A stretch of DNA of 64,000 nt from Abscondita cerata (Eukaryota; Arthropoda; Insecta; Coleoptera; Lampyridae). Positions 32,673 through 44,559 of this stretch are shown here, piece by piece; positions within the stretch are counted from its first letter, which is position 1, and each line of letters begins with the position of its first letter. Position numbers and translations under genes: made by a program. The stretch spans positions 112,414 through 176,413 of the forward strand of contig JALBCR010000620.1 in the NCBI GenBank assembly GCA_030710515.1, in the 5' to 3' direction. The notes beneath the pieces are model-generated. The model had not been told where the DNA came from. It did no database searches and worked only from the letters and a program-made list of their open reading frames with translations.

Positions 32673-35282
32673 TTGTAAGTTACCGCGTGTACGTGACGTG
32701 TGTACGTTGAGTTTCCTTAATCACCAATGTTAAATTGTTATTTTGGGGTTAATAAACGAAAAACTTAACTGACTTGCAACCTATGTAAACTCAAACTATC
32801 TGGTTATTGCTAATGCACGAAAGTTTCATGCGACCGACTTTATCATTTCTCTCAGATTCTCCTAATATTTTTAAATTGTATGTGCTATATTTATGTCTTT
32901 TGTCTCTCTGATTTGTGTTTGTTGTAGCGTGTTAGACTCTAAGTAAAACTTAGTGAATTCCTGTTGATCGGTCTCTCCGTTACTCAGCAGGTGGCGTCTT
33001 GTTACGCAGCAGTTATTTTTTTTAGTTCTCCCAAGGACCTTCCCCATCTCACCGACTTAGACGGACACTGCTGTGCTAACGCTTATAAATACGGGATCTT
33101 TCACAAATTAAGTACGTTATTTCGAGGCAGATATTCTTCTTTCTTTTTTTTTAGATTGCATAGCTAGAGCCGTCACTTTATTTTTATCTCGCATTATTTG
33201 TAAACTGCAACCGTTACAAATGATCCAATTTGACGTTTGCCCTTGCAAGCTATAATTTTTGAATTATTTTTGGGTTTATTGAAACACCCGTTACACTACA
33301 ATTAAATATCTGAAACGCTGCTAATTTATACTTATCCTCCACCTCAAAAGTTGTAGTGAATCCACATTTTCGGTTTGTATTCGAATTAATTAAGGTCATC
33401 CATTAAGTAAAAATGTTTTAGGTGCCGTGAATTATACACAAACATTGTGGATGCTTGGTGATTACAAATATTCTCTACAGGTTAGTTTTATAATGCAAAT
33501 GACACATGGTTTTCCTAATTAGGGATTAACATTTTCCAGCTTTTATTTTTATTTTGTCCTTTTACCTTTTCGTCTTCGACTTTTGGTTCCTGGTTAGTTC
33601 CTATGGGTACAACTTTGTTTGGTTGGTTTGGAGTCGATAATTCTAAAATCTGAAAGGCGAATAAGCAATTTATGGTAAACATCTAAGGGATGCAGTGAAA
33701 TTGTAACGTCGTGACAAGTTTATGGATCATAAGCGAAATTAAAGTAAACACCTATTGAAGGTGTGCAGTTACACCATCTCGTACCTTCTGTTACGGGGCC
33801 TGTCTCGAAAATCAATTGGTCACCTTCGTCTAGTTAAATATAGAAGCTTGGGAATTCGGGTTCTGCAAGTATTCGGCAGACAACAATTTAGACTCCAACC
33901 ACTCAGCTAAGTACTCTCGTCTGCTTCACAGACCTTATAATTTTGTGTTAGATTTAAATATGATCTTTGATTTAGTTGTGATGCATGTACGTGATGGATT
34001 CTTATTTTAACACGCAAACCAAGTGTTACATTTTCGTGCTTTAGTAATACTATATAATCGTCGGTGAGTTTTATTTGTAAAATCAAAGCGCGTGGCGCTT
34101 ATTAATCGGATTAACATCGGAGGTGGCACCATTGACCTACTCCCCTCTACATCTTTAAAAGGTCTGAGCTAGCAAAGATTATAAATAACAATCGTTGCCT
34201 GTAAAATAAGAACCCAACATATACGTTTTAGTGTAAGAAAATTGAATATTCTTATTGTGTGTAAACTTAGTAAATTAGGAACGTTTCGGAAATTAGACAA
34301 TAGTCGATCGTGATAGATCTAACTAATATCTTCGTTAATTTTAATTCGACAGTAGCCTTTAAGTGATCGGCTGCTACCTAATTAGTCAAAGCAGTGCTTT
34401 ATATGCAGATGTATGAATTTTGACCTGCTTATTATTTCTATATGTTTTCATCAATTAAAAATATAATCACCTCCAATTGTTTGTCTCTGTTACTACGAAA
34501 GCTGGTAGCAAGGTTACTTAAAAAAACAAGCAAACGTATGTTTAAGTACATGAAATTAGGTACAGACAATTAAACGTAGTTCAACCAGTTATAATGTAAA
34601 CAATTGTGTATATCTACCTTGGTTACAAAATTTACCATACTAAACTGACATGGTTGCCATAGCTGACTAGCAACAGATAAGCTTTTACTCATTGTCGCTC
34701 GCTGGCAGCATCTCCTTGACATCTATAAAAAGTAGAACTTCATTCCGCTCCGGTACCTCGTTGTGCCCGGGGCTTGCTTACCCAGTTTCTAAAACTACAT
34801 GAATTCTGATTTATGTTAAATTCTAAACTGCTTACCACAAAGAAATATACCTCCATTATTAGTTTGATAGCAAAATAATAAGAAAAATTATCATAATGAG
34901 GAAAAGGAAAATGAGGTTAAATAGAGGAACGCAGGACTTACTAGAAAGAGATGATAAGTGTTTAATAAAATAAGAAGACACTTCGAAATAAAAAAATTCA
35001 ATGTCAAAAATTTAGTGTGCGGGAATGTGATATGGTTTTAAAGATAATGCGACTAGGAATGGATAGATTTATAATGTAGAAAAAGGCATTAAAGCAATTG
35101 ACATGACAAATTAGAAGAAAAAGAGATAGAGCGTTTCGTAAGTAAGTAATTAACGTTAGTAGCAATATACGCGTGCAACAATCAGTGTATTACCAGAAAC
35201 AGAAATAATAAATATATCATGTTACAGATTAAAAATTATTTGAAAATATTAAAAATATTTAACTTCTTTCATAACAATTATA
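32673..35282. other. long gene-free interval
   Basis: Apart from the SINE head at 33845-33920 I found nothing supportable. A 30-bp match in opposite orientation links 34722-34755 and 27790-27825 (AAAAAGTAGAACTTCATTCC-like), perhaps from a shared repeat. Confidence 0.35.
33845..33920 (-). repeat. tRNA-derived SINE head
   Basis: The minus strand reads GAGAGTACTTAGCTGAGTGG, with a strong box A (TAGCTGAGTGG), and about 45 nt later AACCCGAATTCCC, a weakened box B. It is tRNA-like in size but lacks a pairing acceptor stem. It is a different source from the SINE at 4655-4740. Confidence 0.45.
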
Positions 35283-36421
35283 TACAGGGTGGCATGTTAA
35301 TGCGAGAAAGGTAGATATCTCGGAAAATATTGGGGTTAGAAAAAACTTTTGCAATAAAAAGTGTGCAAATCAATGAGCTGCATATTTTAAAATTATTTTA
35401 GTTTATACAGGGTGTTCCATAAAAGTGCGACGTACCAAAGTTATGATTTTTTAAATTAAACTACCTATTTTTTATTATAAATTTGAATTTATTGGAAAAT
35501 TGTAAAGCGATTTTATTCATTATACATAATGTCTAAAATGAAGGGTTTTCGCATTATTTCACTTTTTCCGAAAAAAATGACTTTTCAAAAAAATTGAATA
35601 ACTCAGTTATCCTGGAATTTATCCAACTGCGATTTCGCAGTTTTGTTATGCATTACATGTGCTGACGACAGCTGGTTGTTTATTTTTCCAACCTCGCTTG
35701 GTTTTGAGTAATCAGTTATTTAATTTGAACTCTCTAAATTCATGGATAACTTGATTTTTTTTAAATGGCACTATGTAATTTTTTATATACCTTTGAACAT
35801 CGAATCTCATAAGCTTTCTAATGATACGATTGTAGGTATCTAACTTTTACTCAAAAATCCGCAAAAATCCGTAAGAGTTAGATACCTACAACCTTATCAT
35901 TATAATGCTTATGAAATTCCACGTTCATCGGCACATAAAAAATTAGGTGGTGCTATTTGAAAAAATCAAGTTATTCATGAATTTAGGGAGATCAATGTAA
36001 ATAACTCAAAAGTTAGCAAGGTTAGAAAGGTGAAAAACTAGCTTTAGTAGCACATGTAATGCATATAAAGCTACGAAATCGCAGTTGGATAAATTCCAGG
36101 ATAACGGATTTATTTAATTTTTTCGAAACGTCAATTATTCCAAAAAAAGTGCAATAATGCGAAAACCTTCCATTTTAGACACTAATGCATACTATATGCA
36201 TTAGAATTTCCTAAGGAATGCAAATTTGTAATAAAAACTAGGTAGTTCCATAACATAACATAACTTTGGTATGTCGCACTTATATAGAACACCCGGTATA
36301 AACAAAAATAATTTTAGCATGTGCAGCTCATTGATTGCACAACTTTCATTGCGAAAGTTTTTTTCTAACCCCAATATTTTCCGAGATATCCACCTTTCTC
36401 GCACTAATGGGCCACCCTGTA
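35283..36421. mobile_element. 1.14-kb near-perfect palindromic (foldback) element
   Basis: The outer ends TACAGGGTGGCATGTTAATG and, on the minus strand, TACAGGGTGGCCCATTAGTG meet through arms of about 560 bp to a centre near 35850, where GTAGGTATCTAAC is followed about 30 nt later by GTTAGATACCTAC. A second pair of terminal-like sequences (TACAGGGTGTTCCATAAAAG at 35406, mirrored at about 36297) lies inside, so one palindrome may sit inside another. It is non-coding. Confidence 0.85.
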
Positions 36422-37097
36422 TGTATTGCTTAATTTATTAGTGTTATAAAGTTTATACACATCTGTATTAATCATGTATATCACCAATAAATAACGTTAC
36501 AAACTTTTTGCATTAACCTTGTCGGCTAAGAAGTAAGAAAATTAAAGAATCACTCTCGGTGGTCCATCCCTCATTTTTTTTTGACAGCTTTAATGAATAC
36601 ATGTAATTTATTTTTTATTTTATGGAACAATTATTTGGTTATTTGAAAATTCAATAGCATTTATTTATAAATATCGGTTTTAAGTTACCCACTTCAATTC
36701 TATTCTGAAGTACAACAAGATAATGTAACGAAATCGTATACATTTTCAATTTATTGAGCATTTTCTTGTTTAATAAGTCTACCTCTAACGGGCACCTTAC
36801 ACTATCAATATTATTGTACAATATATTGAAAAAAAAATTTGTGTGCAATAATATTGACTGTTTCAGGATAAATATTGGGAATATAAGTGGGTTGTTCAAT
36901 ATATTGAAGGCGTTCAATATTTTTCAAAACAGTTTGATATTTATTGAAGACCCGTCAATATATTGCACCATGTTACATATTTGGAGAAACGTGTGAGGTG
37001 ATATATTGACATATTGCGCAATATTTCATCAGTCTGTTCATGTACTTGCACCTGACTTGACGTGCTTTTGTTCTTGTGTGCCCCGGAGATTATCACA

Positions 37098-39273
37098 ATG
37101 AGTGACCAAGTAAAGAAAAGTAAAAGGAAGGTGAACACGACTTTTGCTGCACTGCATTGAGGTATAAAATGAACTTGTTGTTTTTACGGAACGGTGAAAT
37201 GACACAACTCTGCTGTTGTAGGTTTATAGGTCACTGCCAGCCCTATGGAAAGTGAAGTCGGATGACTACAAGGATCGGGACAAAAAGGCCCAGTCGTGGA
37301 CTACGTTATTAGAGGTATACAGCGAAAGGTACCCCAATGCAACGGCGGATGATGTCAAAAAAGTTCAATTCAATGCGCACTAACTTTAGAACGGAGCTGA
37401 AGAAAGTAATAAAAAGCAAGAAATCAGGAGCAGGAAGTGATAGTGTGTATGTGTCGACAAAATGGTTCTACAACTCCTTTGCACAATTCCTGACAGACCA
37501 AGAAATCCCGGCTTCTTCTATAAATACTATGGGGAAGAAAATGAGGTAATTTAAAGTTTTTTTTGCTTAAATTCTCTTTTATTATGAAATGATAAACACG
37601 TGTACAATATAAAAACGGTAATAGTAATAACTATAGACATAGATAAGTAATGCGCAAAATGATGGAATAAATGACAGTTTTTAAGCAATAGCAATTGCTG
37701 TATCCTGCCAATCAACAGCACCGGTCCCATTGAAATACTCAGTGAACGTATCTCTAATAGATTTTGCAATAATTGACGGATTCCTATTAGCACTACTATT
37801 TTGGAGGGAATTTTTCGGATATCTTCTGGCCTCCAAGACCCAGCGACAGTTTCACCAGTCTCTACAATGTCATAATCTACGGAATCCCTAGGCATGTATA
37901 CGTTTCCTTGATTTTTCGTAAGTAATTATGTAAATAACAACAAGTCAAAACAATTTTCCTTACTTTATTTGGCGAGAGTTGAATCGGTGCACGAAAAATT
38001 CTAAATCTTGAAGACATTATTCCGAATACATTTTCTGAAATTCGCCGAGCCCTGCTGCACCGGTAGTTGAATATTCGCTTCTCACGAGTAAGGCTAGCTC
38101 CAGGGTAGGGCTTCATAATAGTAGAAGATAGCGGAAACGCGTCATCACCGACGAAAACATATGGTACTTTGTTAAAACAATTAGGCAATTCTTTCTCATC
38201 AGGAAGGCCAAGGCTGCCTTCCAGTAATTTTTCTCCAAAGCGTGTGTATCCCAACACACCACCATCAGAAACACGCCCGTTTATGCCACAGTCGGCCATT
38301 ATGAATTCGTAATTGGCATTTACTACTGCTAGCAGTACTACACTAAACGTTCCTTTATAGTTATAATAAAATGAACCAGTGTTAGGGGTTTTGTGATTTC
38401 TACGTGTTTTCCGTCCATTGCCCCTACGCAATGTGGAAAATTCCAACGTTCGTTGAACTGTTTTTCCACATTTTTCCATTCGGCGCAATTTGTAGGAAAC
38501 TGAAACAAAATAATTACTTATACAGTTTGGCTATCATATTTTAATATTTAATTAATATTTTTAACTTTTCTCTAAGAGTTCTCTAAGAGTAGATGAAATT
38601 GTTGCAGGATTCTTTAACTGATGCTGATTCTGTATCAGGTACTGCAGAGGAAACTGGGCATTCTAATCAGGAGGAGACGCCAACAGCACAGGCCCAACAA
38701 CTTCCTGAACAAATCTCCCAGGATGCCTCGACTGGCCCACAGCAACAGCCTGCGATAATACCACAAAACAGGAAAAGAAAGACTGATTGTGTTCCCCAGA
38801 ACAAAGCTGATGATCTTATTGAGCTTGTATACTCACGACTTCGAAAGCCTGTCTCCGACTTGGACAACAATCATATAGCTCTGACTTGGGCACATGAGCT
38901 TAATAAAATGGAGCCCCGCCAACAGGTTTATGCCAAAAAATTCATAAGCGATATTATATTCGAAGGGCAAATGGGTACACTTCACCGCAATTCAGTGACC
39001 ATAAATCAGCCAGCATCCACTCCTTTTTCTTACACTTCCTTCTCGCATTCATCCAACGATCAGAGCCGTAGTTCTTCCCAACCTCCTACACCGTACAATC
39101 CTTTCCCGAATGCATCTCACAGTCAACAACAACCTCCCCACAGCTCGCAACTACCCCACAGTGCTACTAATCAGCCGCCAGCGCCAGTTGATTTGGAATT
39201 TAACCAAGAAGACAGGGATTCAGGGTTAGTTTACGAGGACTCAAGGCATGCCTACTTTCAGAATTTAATTTAA
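37098..39273 (+). CDS. PIF/Harbinger accessory protein with MADF domain
   Basis: Proposed exons are 37098-37161, 37222-37545 and 38608-39273; introns begin GT and end AG, the first only 60 bp. Start: MSDQVKKSKRKV. The MADF domain spans exons 1-2: HCIEVYRSLPALWKVKSDDY, KDRDKKAQSW, YPNATADDVKK, FNSMRTNFRTELKKVIKSKK, YVSTKWFYNSFAQFLTDQEI. Exon 3 is a Gln/Ser/Pro-rich tail with a BESS-like stretch (LNKMEPRQQVYAKKFISDII). In the superfamily this protein binds the transposase and carries it to the nucleus and the element ends. Frame breaks occur at homopolymers 37142-37145, 37357-37362 and 37531-37534; otherwise it is open. AATAAA at 39363-39368 is a fitting poly(A) signal. The second intron contains transposase exon 2 on the other strand. 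Confidence 0.8.
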
Positions 39274-39895
39274 AATTTATTTTCGAAAATATGTAGCAAT
39301 TAAATTAAGATTTTGTAATAATAATATATTTTAGTATGGTTAAAAATAGTTTAGTTACTTTCAATAAATTACTCTTACTTTACTTAGTATTTTTGTTTCC
39401 TTACCTTTATGTAATCTTTCAAGCATAAGCAGATGGCCTCGCAAGTTTCCATAACTATTTTACTAATGGTGGTTGGAGCAATGAACGAAGAAAATTTAAG
39501 GTCCTCAAAGCTGTTCCCAGTTGCCAGGAAGCGCAAAGTGAGACTTAGACGCTCGGTTGGAGAAATGGCTGTCCTCATTGGTGTATCCTGCTTTTTAATT
39601 AGTGGAGAAACCACTCCCAATAGTTGATTGAATATCTCTTTACTCATTCTTAACAAATTTTGGTAATCTGTCGGCTCCAAACTGAGTTCACGAAGCAGGT
39701 TTCTGTGACCATGAGTCGGTCGCTTCTTTAACCAATTTTTACCCAAACTCTCTTCTTCCTCCTCTTCTTCAGCTTCGCCAACCTACTTAAAGCTGCGCAT
39801 AGCGCTACAAATATGCCAGCAAATTCAGGATCCCCAACGGGTGATAGAATAGATGCCACTATGGCGGAGCATAAAACAACACGCTGTGCGTACAT
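37681..39895 (-). CDS. PIF/Harbinger DDE transposase (DDE_4 type)
   Basis: There are two exons: 39405-39895 (ATG at 39893-39895) and 37681-38499 (stop TAA 37681-37683). The donor is AAG/GTAAGG, the acceptor TTGTTTCAG, phase 0. The N-terminal part has KKRRKKRVWVK, NWLKKRPTHGHRNLLRELSL and an HTH-like region ending FEDLKFSSFIAPTTISKIVM. The catalytic domain has GAMDGKHVEI (first Asp), FVGDDAFPLS (second Asp) and RRISENVFGI (Glu). The C-terminus passes SWRPEDIRK to GAVDWQDTAIAIA. The frame breaks only at 39736-39740, 38385-38388, 37912-37916 and 37811-37815, each repaired by one extra base in a homopolymer, with no in-frame stops. TTTATT at 37578-37583 is AATAAA on this strand. The intron houses MADF exon 3. 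Confidence 0.85.
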
Positions 39896-40045
39896 CACAG
39901 TTTGGAAGCCAAGCGAATACTGAAATATTGCGCAAAGAATTTTGACATGTAAGGGCTCCACGAGCAATTAATATTTCTGTAGCATATTGCACAATATATT
40001 GAGTGATAAATATTGTGCAATAATATTGATAGTGTAAGGTGCCCA

Positions 40046-40740
40046 TAAGAATCACAAAATATTGTCTTCATCATTGATAAGTAACCACAAAGTCAAAGTG
40101 TATTATTTTAACAATTAGAAGTACATAATAACATGAACTTTTATTTTAATAATTTATTTTACATATTCACACAAGAACACCTTGAACTACAGTATTAATC
40201 GTAATTATTGACTCGTTGAAAAATATAAGTGACACGCAATCAAATCCATCGTTTACTAAAACAATTTTGTACAAAAATGTAAATTTATATCAATATATTG
40301 AATGCAAGGAAGTTGAATAGAATAAATTTCGGAAAAATTGTTAGGCATATTGTTACAGAGTGCTTTTATAATGCAAGCACTTATGTTAATTTATTTATAA
40401 TGCAAGCACTAATGTTAGCTTAGGGTGGTTTATGTCAATACAATTAAATTTTATGTTTTACCGGTATTAAAAAAAGAGCACAATGAACAATAACGGAAGA
40501 AAGCAAACGTTATGAGACAATTGAAATTGGTTTTTACTAATTCACTGATGTAGTTGCAAGTTCATAATATTTATACATTCGGCTATTATACTGTCGATTA
40601 TAATAACGAGTGGTAAGATTAATATAAATAATAAAATAATAATAAACTGTAACAAACAAACTATACTTGAACATGTGTTTTGATAGCTAAGCATCATCAT
40701 CAACGAACTGACACTAAAAATAAAAGGGAATGGAAGCTTA
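40046..40740. other. spacer between the Harbinger and the next inverted-repeat element
   Basis: AT-rich with no frame of interest. TTATAATGCAAGCACT is repeated in tandem at about 40365 and 40393. Confidence 0.4.
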
Positions 40741-41956
40741 TACAGGGTGTCCGTAAATTATGAGCAAAAAACTCGAGGGGTGATTCTACTTGAAAAATTA
40801 ATGCCACAAGTTCCTATAACATTTTTTCTGAAAAATCCAAAATAACGGAGTTACACAGCCTCAAAGCTTGATTTAAAAATCAAGTTTTTCTAATAAAATT
40901 TTTGTCGTGTACCGATTCTCTTCAAATAGTCTATTCGCCAGAGGGGTAAAACCGACCAATCGGTGTCCGATGATAAAACCAAGTGTATTTTATGTTTTCG
41001 GAGTCGCTGAATCCGAATATGCAACTCATTTTGCCCTAATCGTGGGCCATCAATTGTTATTATCAATTTTTTAGCAACAATTTGTTTTTTTGTTGTTTTG
41101 TAAAAAATTAAGAGCTCTACCCAAGTTTTTCTTTTGTATTTTTCCCCCAAATCCAATTTCGAAAACCGTTTCTGAATTGGACCCTCTCCTCAAAAGTTAT
41201 TAACAATTTTAGATTAACAAATGAGCTGTAAGCCGCTCAATTCAGGTCATTTTTTGCAACTTGATATTTTTGGGGGTATTTTGACCGCCTGTACACGATC
41301 CCTTTGTAAGATTTGCTCGGCGACCGTCCCATCAATTGTTATTAACAACTCACTTCAGCTCATTTTCAACATTAACAAAGCATGCTTTGAAAACAACTGC
41401 GGGAGTTGCTTTGTAAACAATTAATTTTGACAGATAATAAGTTGTTGCAAGTTTTTATTGAATTGTTGTGATTAATAATAAGATAAGGTGAATCATAATA
41501 ATTATTCTAACGTCGTACTACGTGACATGCATTATTATTATGGTTTAGCTAGCGGCAATGCAATTGCAGCAAGACGTTTGTATGTTGAAGCATTTCCGAA
41601 TAATAGTTATTTATTAAACTGTTGTCCATTGTAGTTATTTATTAAAACAGATTATCTCATTAAATAGTATGTATTTCCAACAATATCAGTTTAAGCCCTT
41701 TAGCTTTGGGGAATTTACGTCAAATTGTAAACAAAAATACAAACGAACATTATTGGTAAGTGTGCCAAATTTGAAGAGAATCGGTACACGAGAAATTATT
41801 TTATTAAAAAAGCTTGATTTAAAAAATCAAGCATTGAGGCCGTGTAACTCCGTTATTTTGGATTTTTCAGAAAAATGTTATAGGAACCTGTGGCATTAAT
41901 TTTTTAAGTAGAATCACCCCTCGAGTTTTTTGCTCATAATTTCCGGACACCTTGTA
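40741..41956. mobile_element. inverted-repeat element with TACAGGGTGTCC ends
   Basis: Arms of about 190 bp: the left begins TACAGGGTGTCCGTAAATTA and the right, on the minus strand, begins TACAAGGTGTCCGGAAATTA. Both then read GAGCAAAAAACTCGAGGGGT and later ACCGATTCTCTTCAAAT. The 830-bp interior has short frames (40890-41156 minus) without a recognisable domain. TA flanks both ends. Confidence 0.75.
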
Positions 41957-42084
41957 TATACTATTTGCGTCTGCGCATCGTTACTATATTCCTATATAAG
42001 CTTGATACTTCCGAAAAACCTAGTGGTCCGTGATCATCATAATTCATAAGCAAACATTTGTTTTTGACACCTTGTATACAATAT

Positions 42085-42725
42085 TCTAAATCGATAGAAA
42101 ATTGAATACTGAACAAAAAGTGTCCCATTATTTTTTATCGTAAAGTCAAAAATGACAGAGGTAAAGTTAAAAATGACAGAGCTATTGATGATTTTTCAAA
42201 TTAGTTAAGGTGGCTGTGTTAGTTGTAACTTTGCCTTACCATAAAGTAGAAAGTAGGAAGAATATCAGACCCGCTGGTCGAGGCTGTTTGAATCTTGTTC
42301 ACGGATGGGGATAGATTAACATACAAAATTCAAAGTAGCTATATTTAGCAGAAGTGGTAAATAAAATGAAAAAAAGAGGAATATCATGTAGCGAAAGGAT
42401 ATGGATTATTTTAATTTATTCTGTTAACATTAAAAGAAAAATTCAAATTAGATGCTCAAAAACGTCACTGTCTTGGTCCAAGCATTTTTGAGCCCGTCTG
42501 TAAAGGCTTTTAGTGGCTGTAAACCGTTTACCAGTAAAACTTCAATTTGACATTTTAATCCTGATGACATTTACACAACAAACAATTGTAGTTTATAAAA
42601 TCACAGCCACTTTAAACTTATTTGAAAAATCATGAAGAGCTTTGTCATTTTTGACTTTATAATTAAAAATAGTAGGACACTTTTTGTTCAGTATTCAATT
42701 TTCTATCAATTTAGAATCTTATATA
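42085..42725. mobile_element. inverted-repeat MITE, about 640 bp
   Basis: Left TCGATAGAAAATTGAATACTGAACAAAAAGTG is mirrored at the right by CACTTTTTGTTCAGTATTCAA and onward. Inner blocks GTCAAAAATGACA and GTGGCTGTG also pair. The outer boundary is unclear because TACAGGGTG-type words flank both sides and may belong to another element. Confidence 0.65.
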
Positions 42726-42823
42726 CAGGGTGTTTTATTTCAAAAAATGTTGACATAACTCGCGAACGCGATGTTCGATTATTTTCACCATAGTGATGAG
42801 AAAAATAAATGCTACTAGTTTGC

Positions 42824-43330
42824 TTATTTAACCGACCTTGTAGCTCTAATAATAACAAAGTTAGCAATAGGCTGACTTAAGTTTGAAAACCCTGCTTCCT
42901 TAAGAACCAGATAAATTTTGTTGTCCGCGTTATCAATGAAATCGTTAAGATTAGCTAGTTCTAATATTCTGGATTTTTTTGGTTCATAATTTGCTGATTT
43001 GCGCTTGAGTAATGCTGTTAATCTCAAAAATTTTGTAATGTCTGTATCATTGTAAATTAAAAGACAATATCGAAGCATAGAATACGATGACCATAATGTT
43101 GAAGACTTATTAGCTTCATTCATTATTTCAAAATACGCCAGTAATACATTTTGAGTAATATATTCTACTTTCTTCTCTTTACACCAAACCGTAAATTTTT
43201 CATATTTTTTCATATATTTTTCTTTCGACTTTTCAGGTAGTAAATACTTAGTTGTACTGTTTGCAACATTTCTTAATTCTGGTGGAGTACAAGGCAACTC
43301 AAGTGTATTATTTTCTTCTATTTTGTTTAC
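42824..43330 (-). pseudogene. Crypton-like tyrosine recombinase, N-terminal fragment
   Basis: The minus strand reads LPEKSKEKYMKKYEKFTVWC, then VEYITQNVLLAYFEIMNEAN, STLWSSYSMLRYCLLIYNDT, FLRLTALLKRKSANYEPKKS and DNKIYLVLK. This is the helical core-binding (SAM-like) domain found ahead of the catalytic domain in tyrosine recombinases of the Crypton type that are repeated in insect genomes. The conserved IxGxCRREEL entry into the catalytic domain is replaced by VIIRATRSVK and a stop at 42824. The R-H-R-Y catalytic part is absent. The frame is open for 158 residues, so it could be a recent truncation or one exon. Confidence 0.55.
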
Positions 43331-43637
43331 GGCGAATTAATTTCAGTCACAATTTGAATTTAAGTATAATAGGTAAGTTTAAATATTTCTAAAACAGTAA
43401 TACCAACTTTGTGTCGCGTAGTTACAAATTGGTTTGATCGTTCGATACAAAATCACTCAACGCTAACCAGGTGGCGGATAGGGGAATGCCTCCCAGATAT
43501 GGGTGGTAGGAGGGAAATGAAATACCTTCCGTAGACCAAACAGGCACTGTGACGTCTGACCCACATTGTGCGGTCACAAACAGCGTCTGATCCCGAGTGG
43601 GCGGCTGAAAAAACTTGCCAACCCGCAGTAGGATAGC

Positions 43638-44551
43638 GTGGCATTTCAAATCCGATATACCCCTCAAATCCAGAATGTTAAAACTAGTGGATACGTAACC
43701 CAGGTGGGTAGGAACAATAGTCCCGAATCTCACACCTTCAAACTGAAGGGCAGCATCGTGAATTGTGGGGGAGGCAAAAATTCGCAAAACTTATTTAAAT
43801 CTGGATTCAACTCAAAACTAAGAAAGCTGAACATTACTACGTACAACATAAGAACCCTGTCATCGGAAGAGAAGCTAACAGAACTAGAAGAAGAACTGAC
43901 ACATATAAACTGGGATGTGATAGGAATGTGCGAAGTAAGAAGAAAACAAGAAAATCAAATAACTTTAAGGTCGGGCAATATATTCTACTATAAAGGAGAA
44001 GATGATACTGCGTTAAGAGGAGTAGGTTTCTTGATACACAAACGACATGCAAAAGTATCTTAGACATAGGACATGTAAGTTTGGGAGTCGCATTTCTAAT
44101 TCTAAAGCTGAACAGTAGATATAGTATCAAAATTATGCAAGCATATGCGCCTACATCTCAAAACACTGACGAAGAAGTAGATAGTTTCTATGAAGATATT
44201 TCCAAGGCATATGAATACGGCAAAACTAATTATACAATCTTGATAGGAGATTTTAATGCGAAAATTGGACTTAAGGAGGATGAAGCTGAAATACCTATGG
44301 GATATTACGGAATAGGAGACAGGAATGAAAGAGGCGCCACGTTACTCGCATTCTGTTTGCAACACAAGCTATTCATAATGAACACCTTTTTCAAAAAGAA
44401 GCCGAACAGAAAGTGGACTTCGACAAGCGCAGATGGTATCACTAAAAATGAGATAGACTTTATAATTACAGACAAAACAAAAATCATTCAGAATGTTGAA
44501 GTTTTAAATAAATTTTCCACTGGCACCGATCACCGCATGGTAAGAACCTAA
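43638..44551 (+). pseudogene. RTE LINE apurinic endonuclease domain
   Basis: The frame from 43638 reaches KLNITTYNIRTLSSEEKLTE, then INWDVIGMCEVRRKQENQIT, and stops after KRHAKVS at 44063. A frameshift leads to YSIKIMQAYAPTSQNTDEEV, YTILIGDFNAKIGLKEDE, DGITKNEIDFIITDK and FSTGTDHRMVRT at 44551. The catalytic landmarks (E of CEVR, GDFNAK, and the SDH-type GTDHRMV) are all visible. It nicks the target DNA in the LINE life cycle. One frameshift and stops inactivate it. Confidence 0.88.
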
Positions 44552-44559
44552 ATTTTCAT

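Larger units (their letters stand above)
36789..40045. mobile_element. PIF/Harbinger transposon, near intact
   Basis: The 3257-bp element has ends GGGCACCTTACACTATCAAT on both sides (36790 plus; from 40044 minus), continuing through ATTATTG to about 30 bp. It has a TAA duplication at 36786-36788 and 40046-40048, the TWA target typical of PIF/Harbinger. It carries both proteins of the superfamily: a DDE transposase (minus) and a MADF/Myb-like DNA-binding protein (plus). The exons of the two genes are interdigitated. It is the best-preserved element in the window. Confidence 0.95.
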
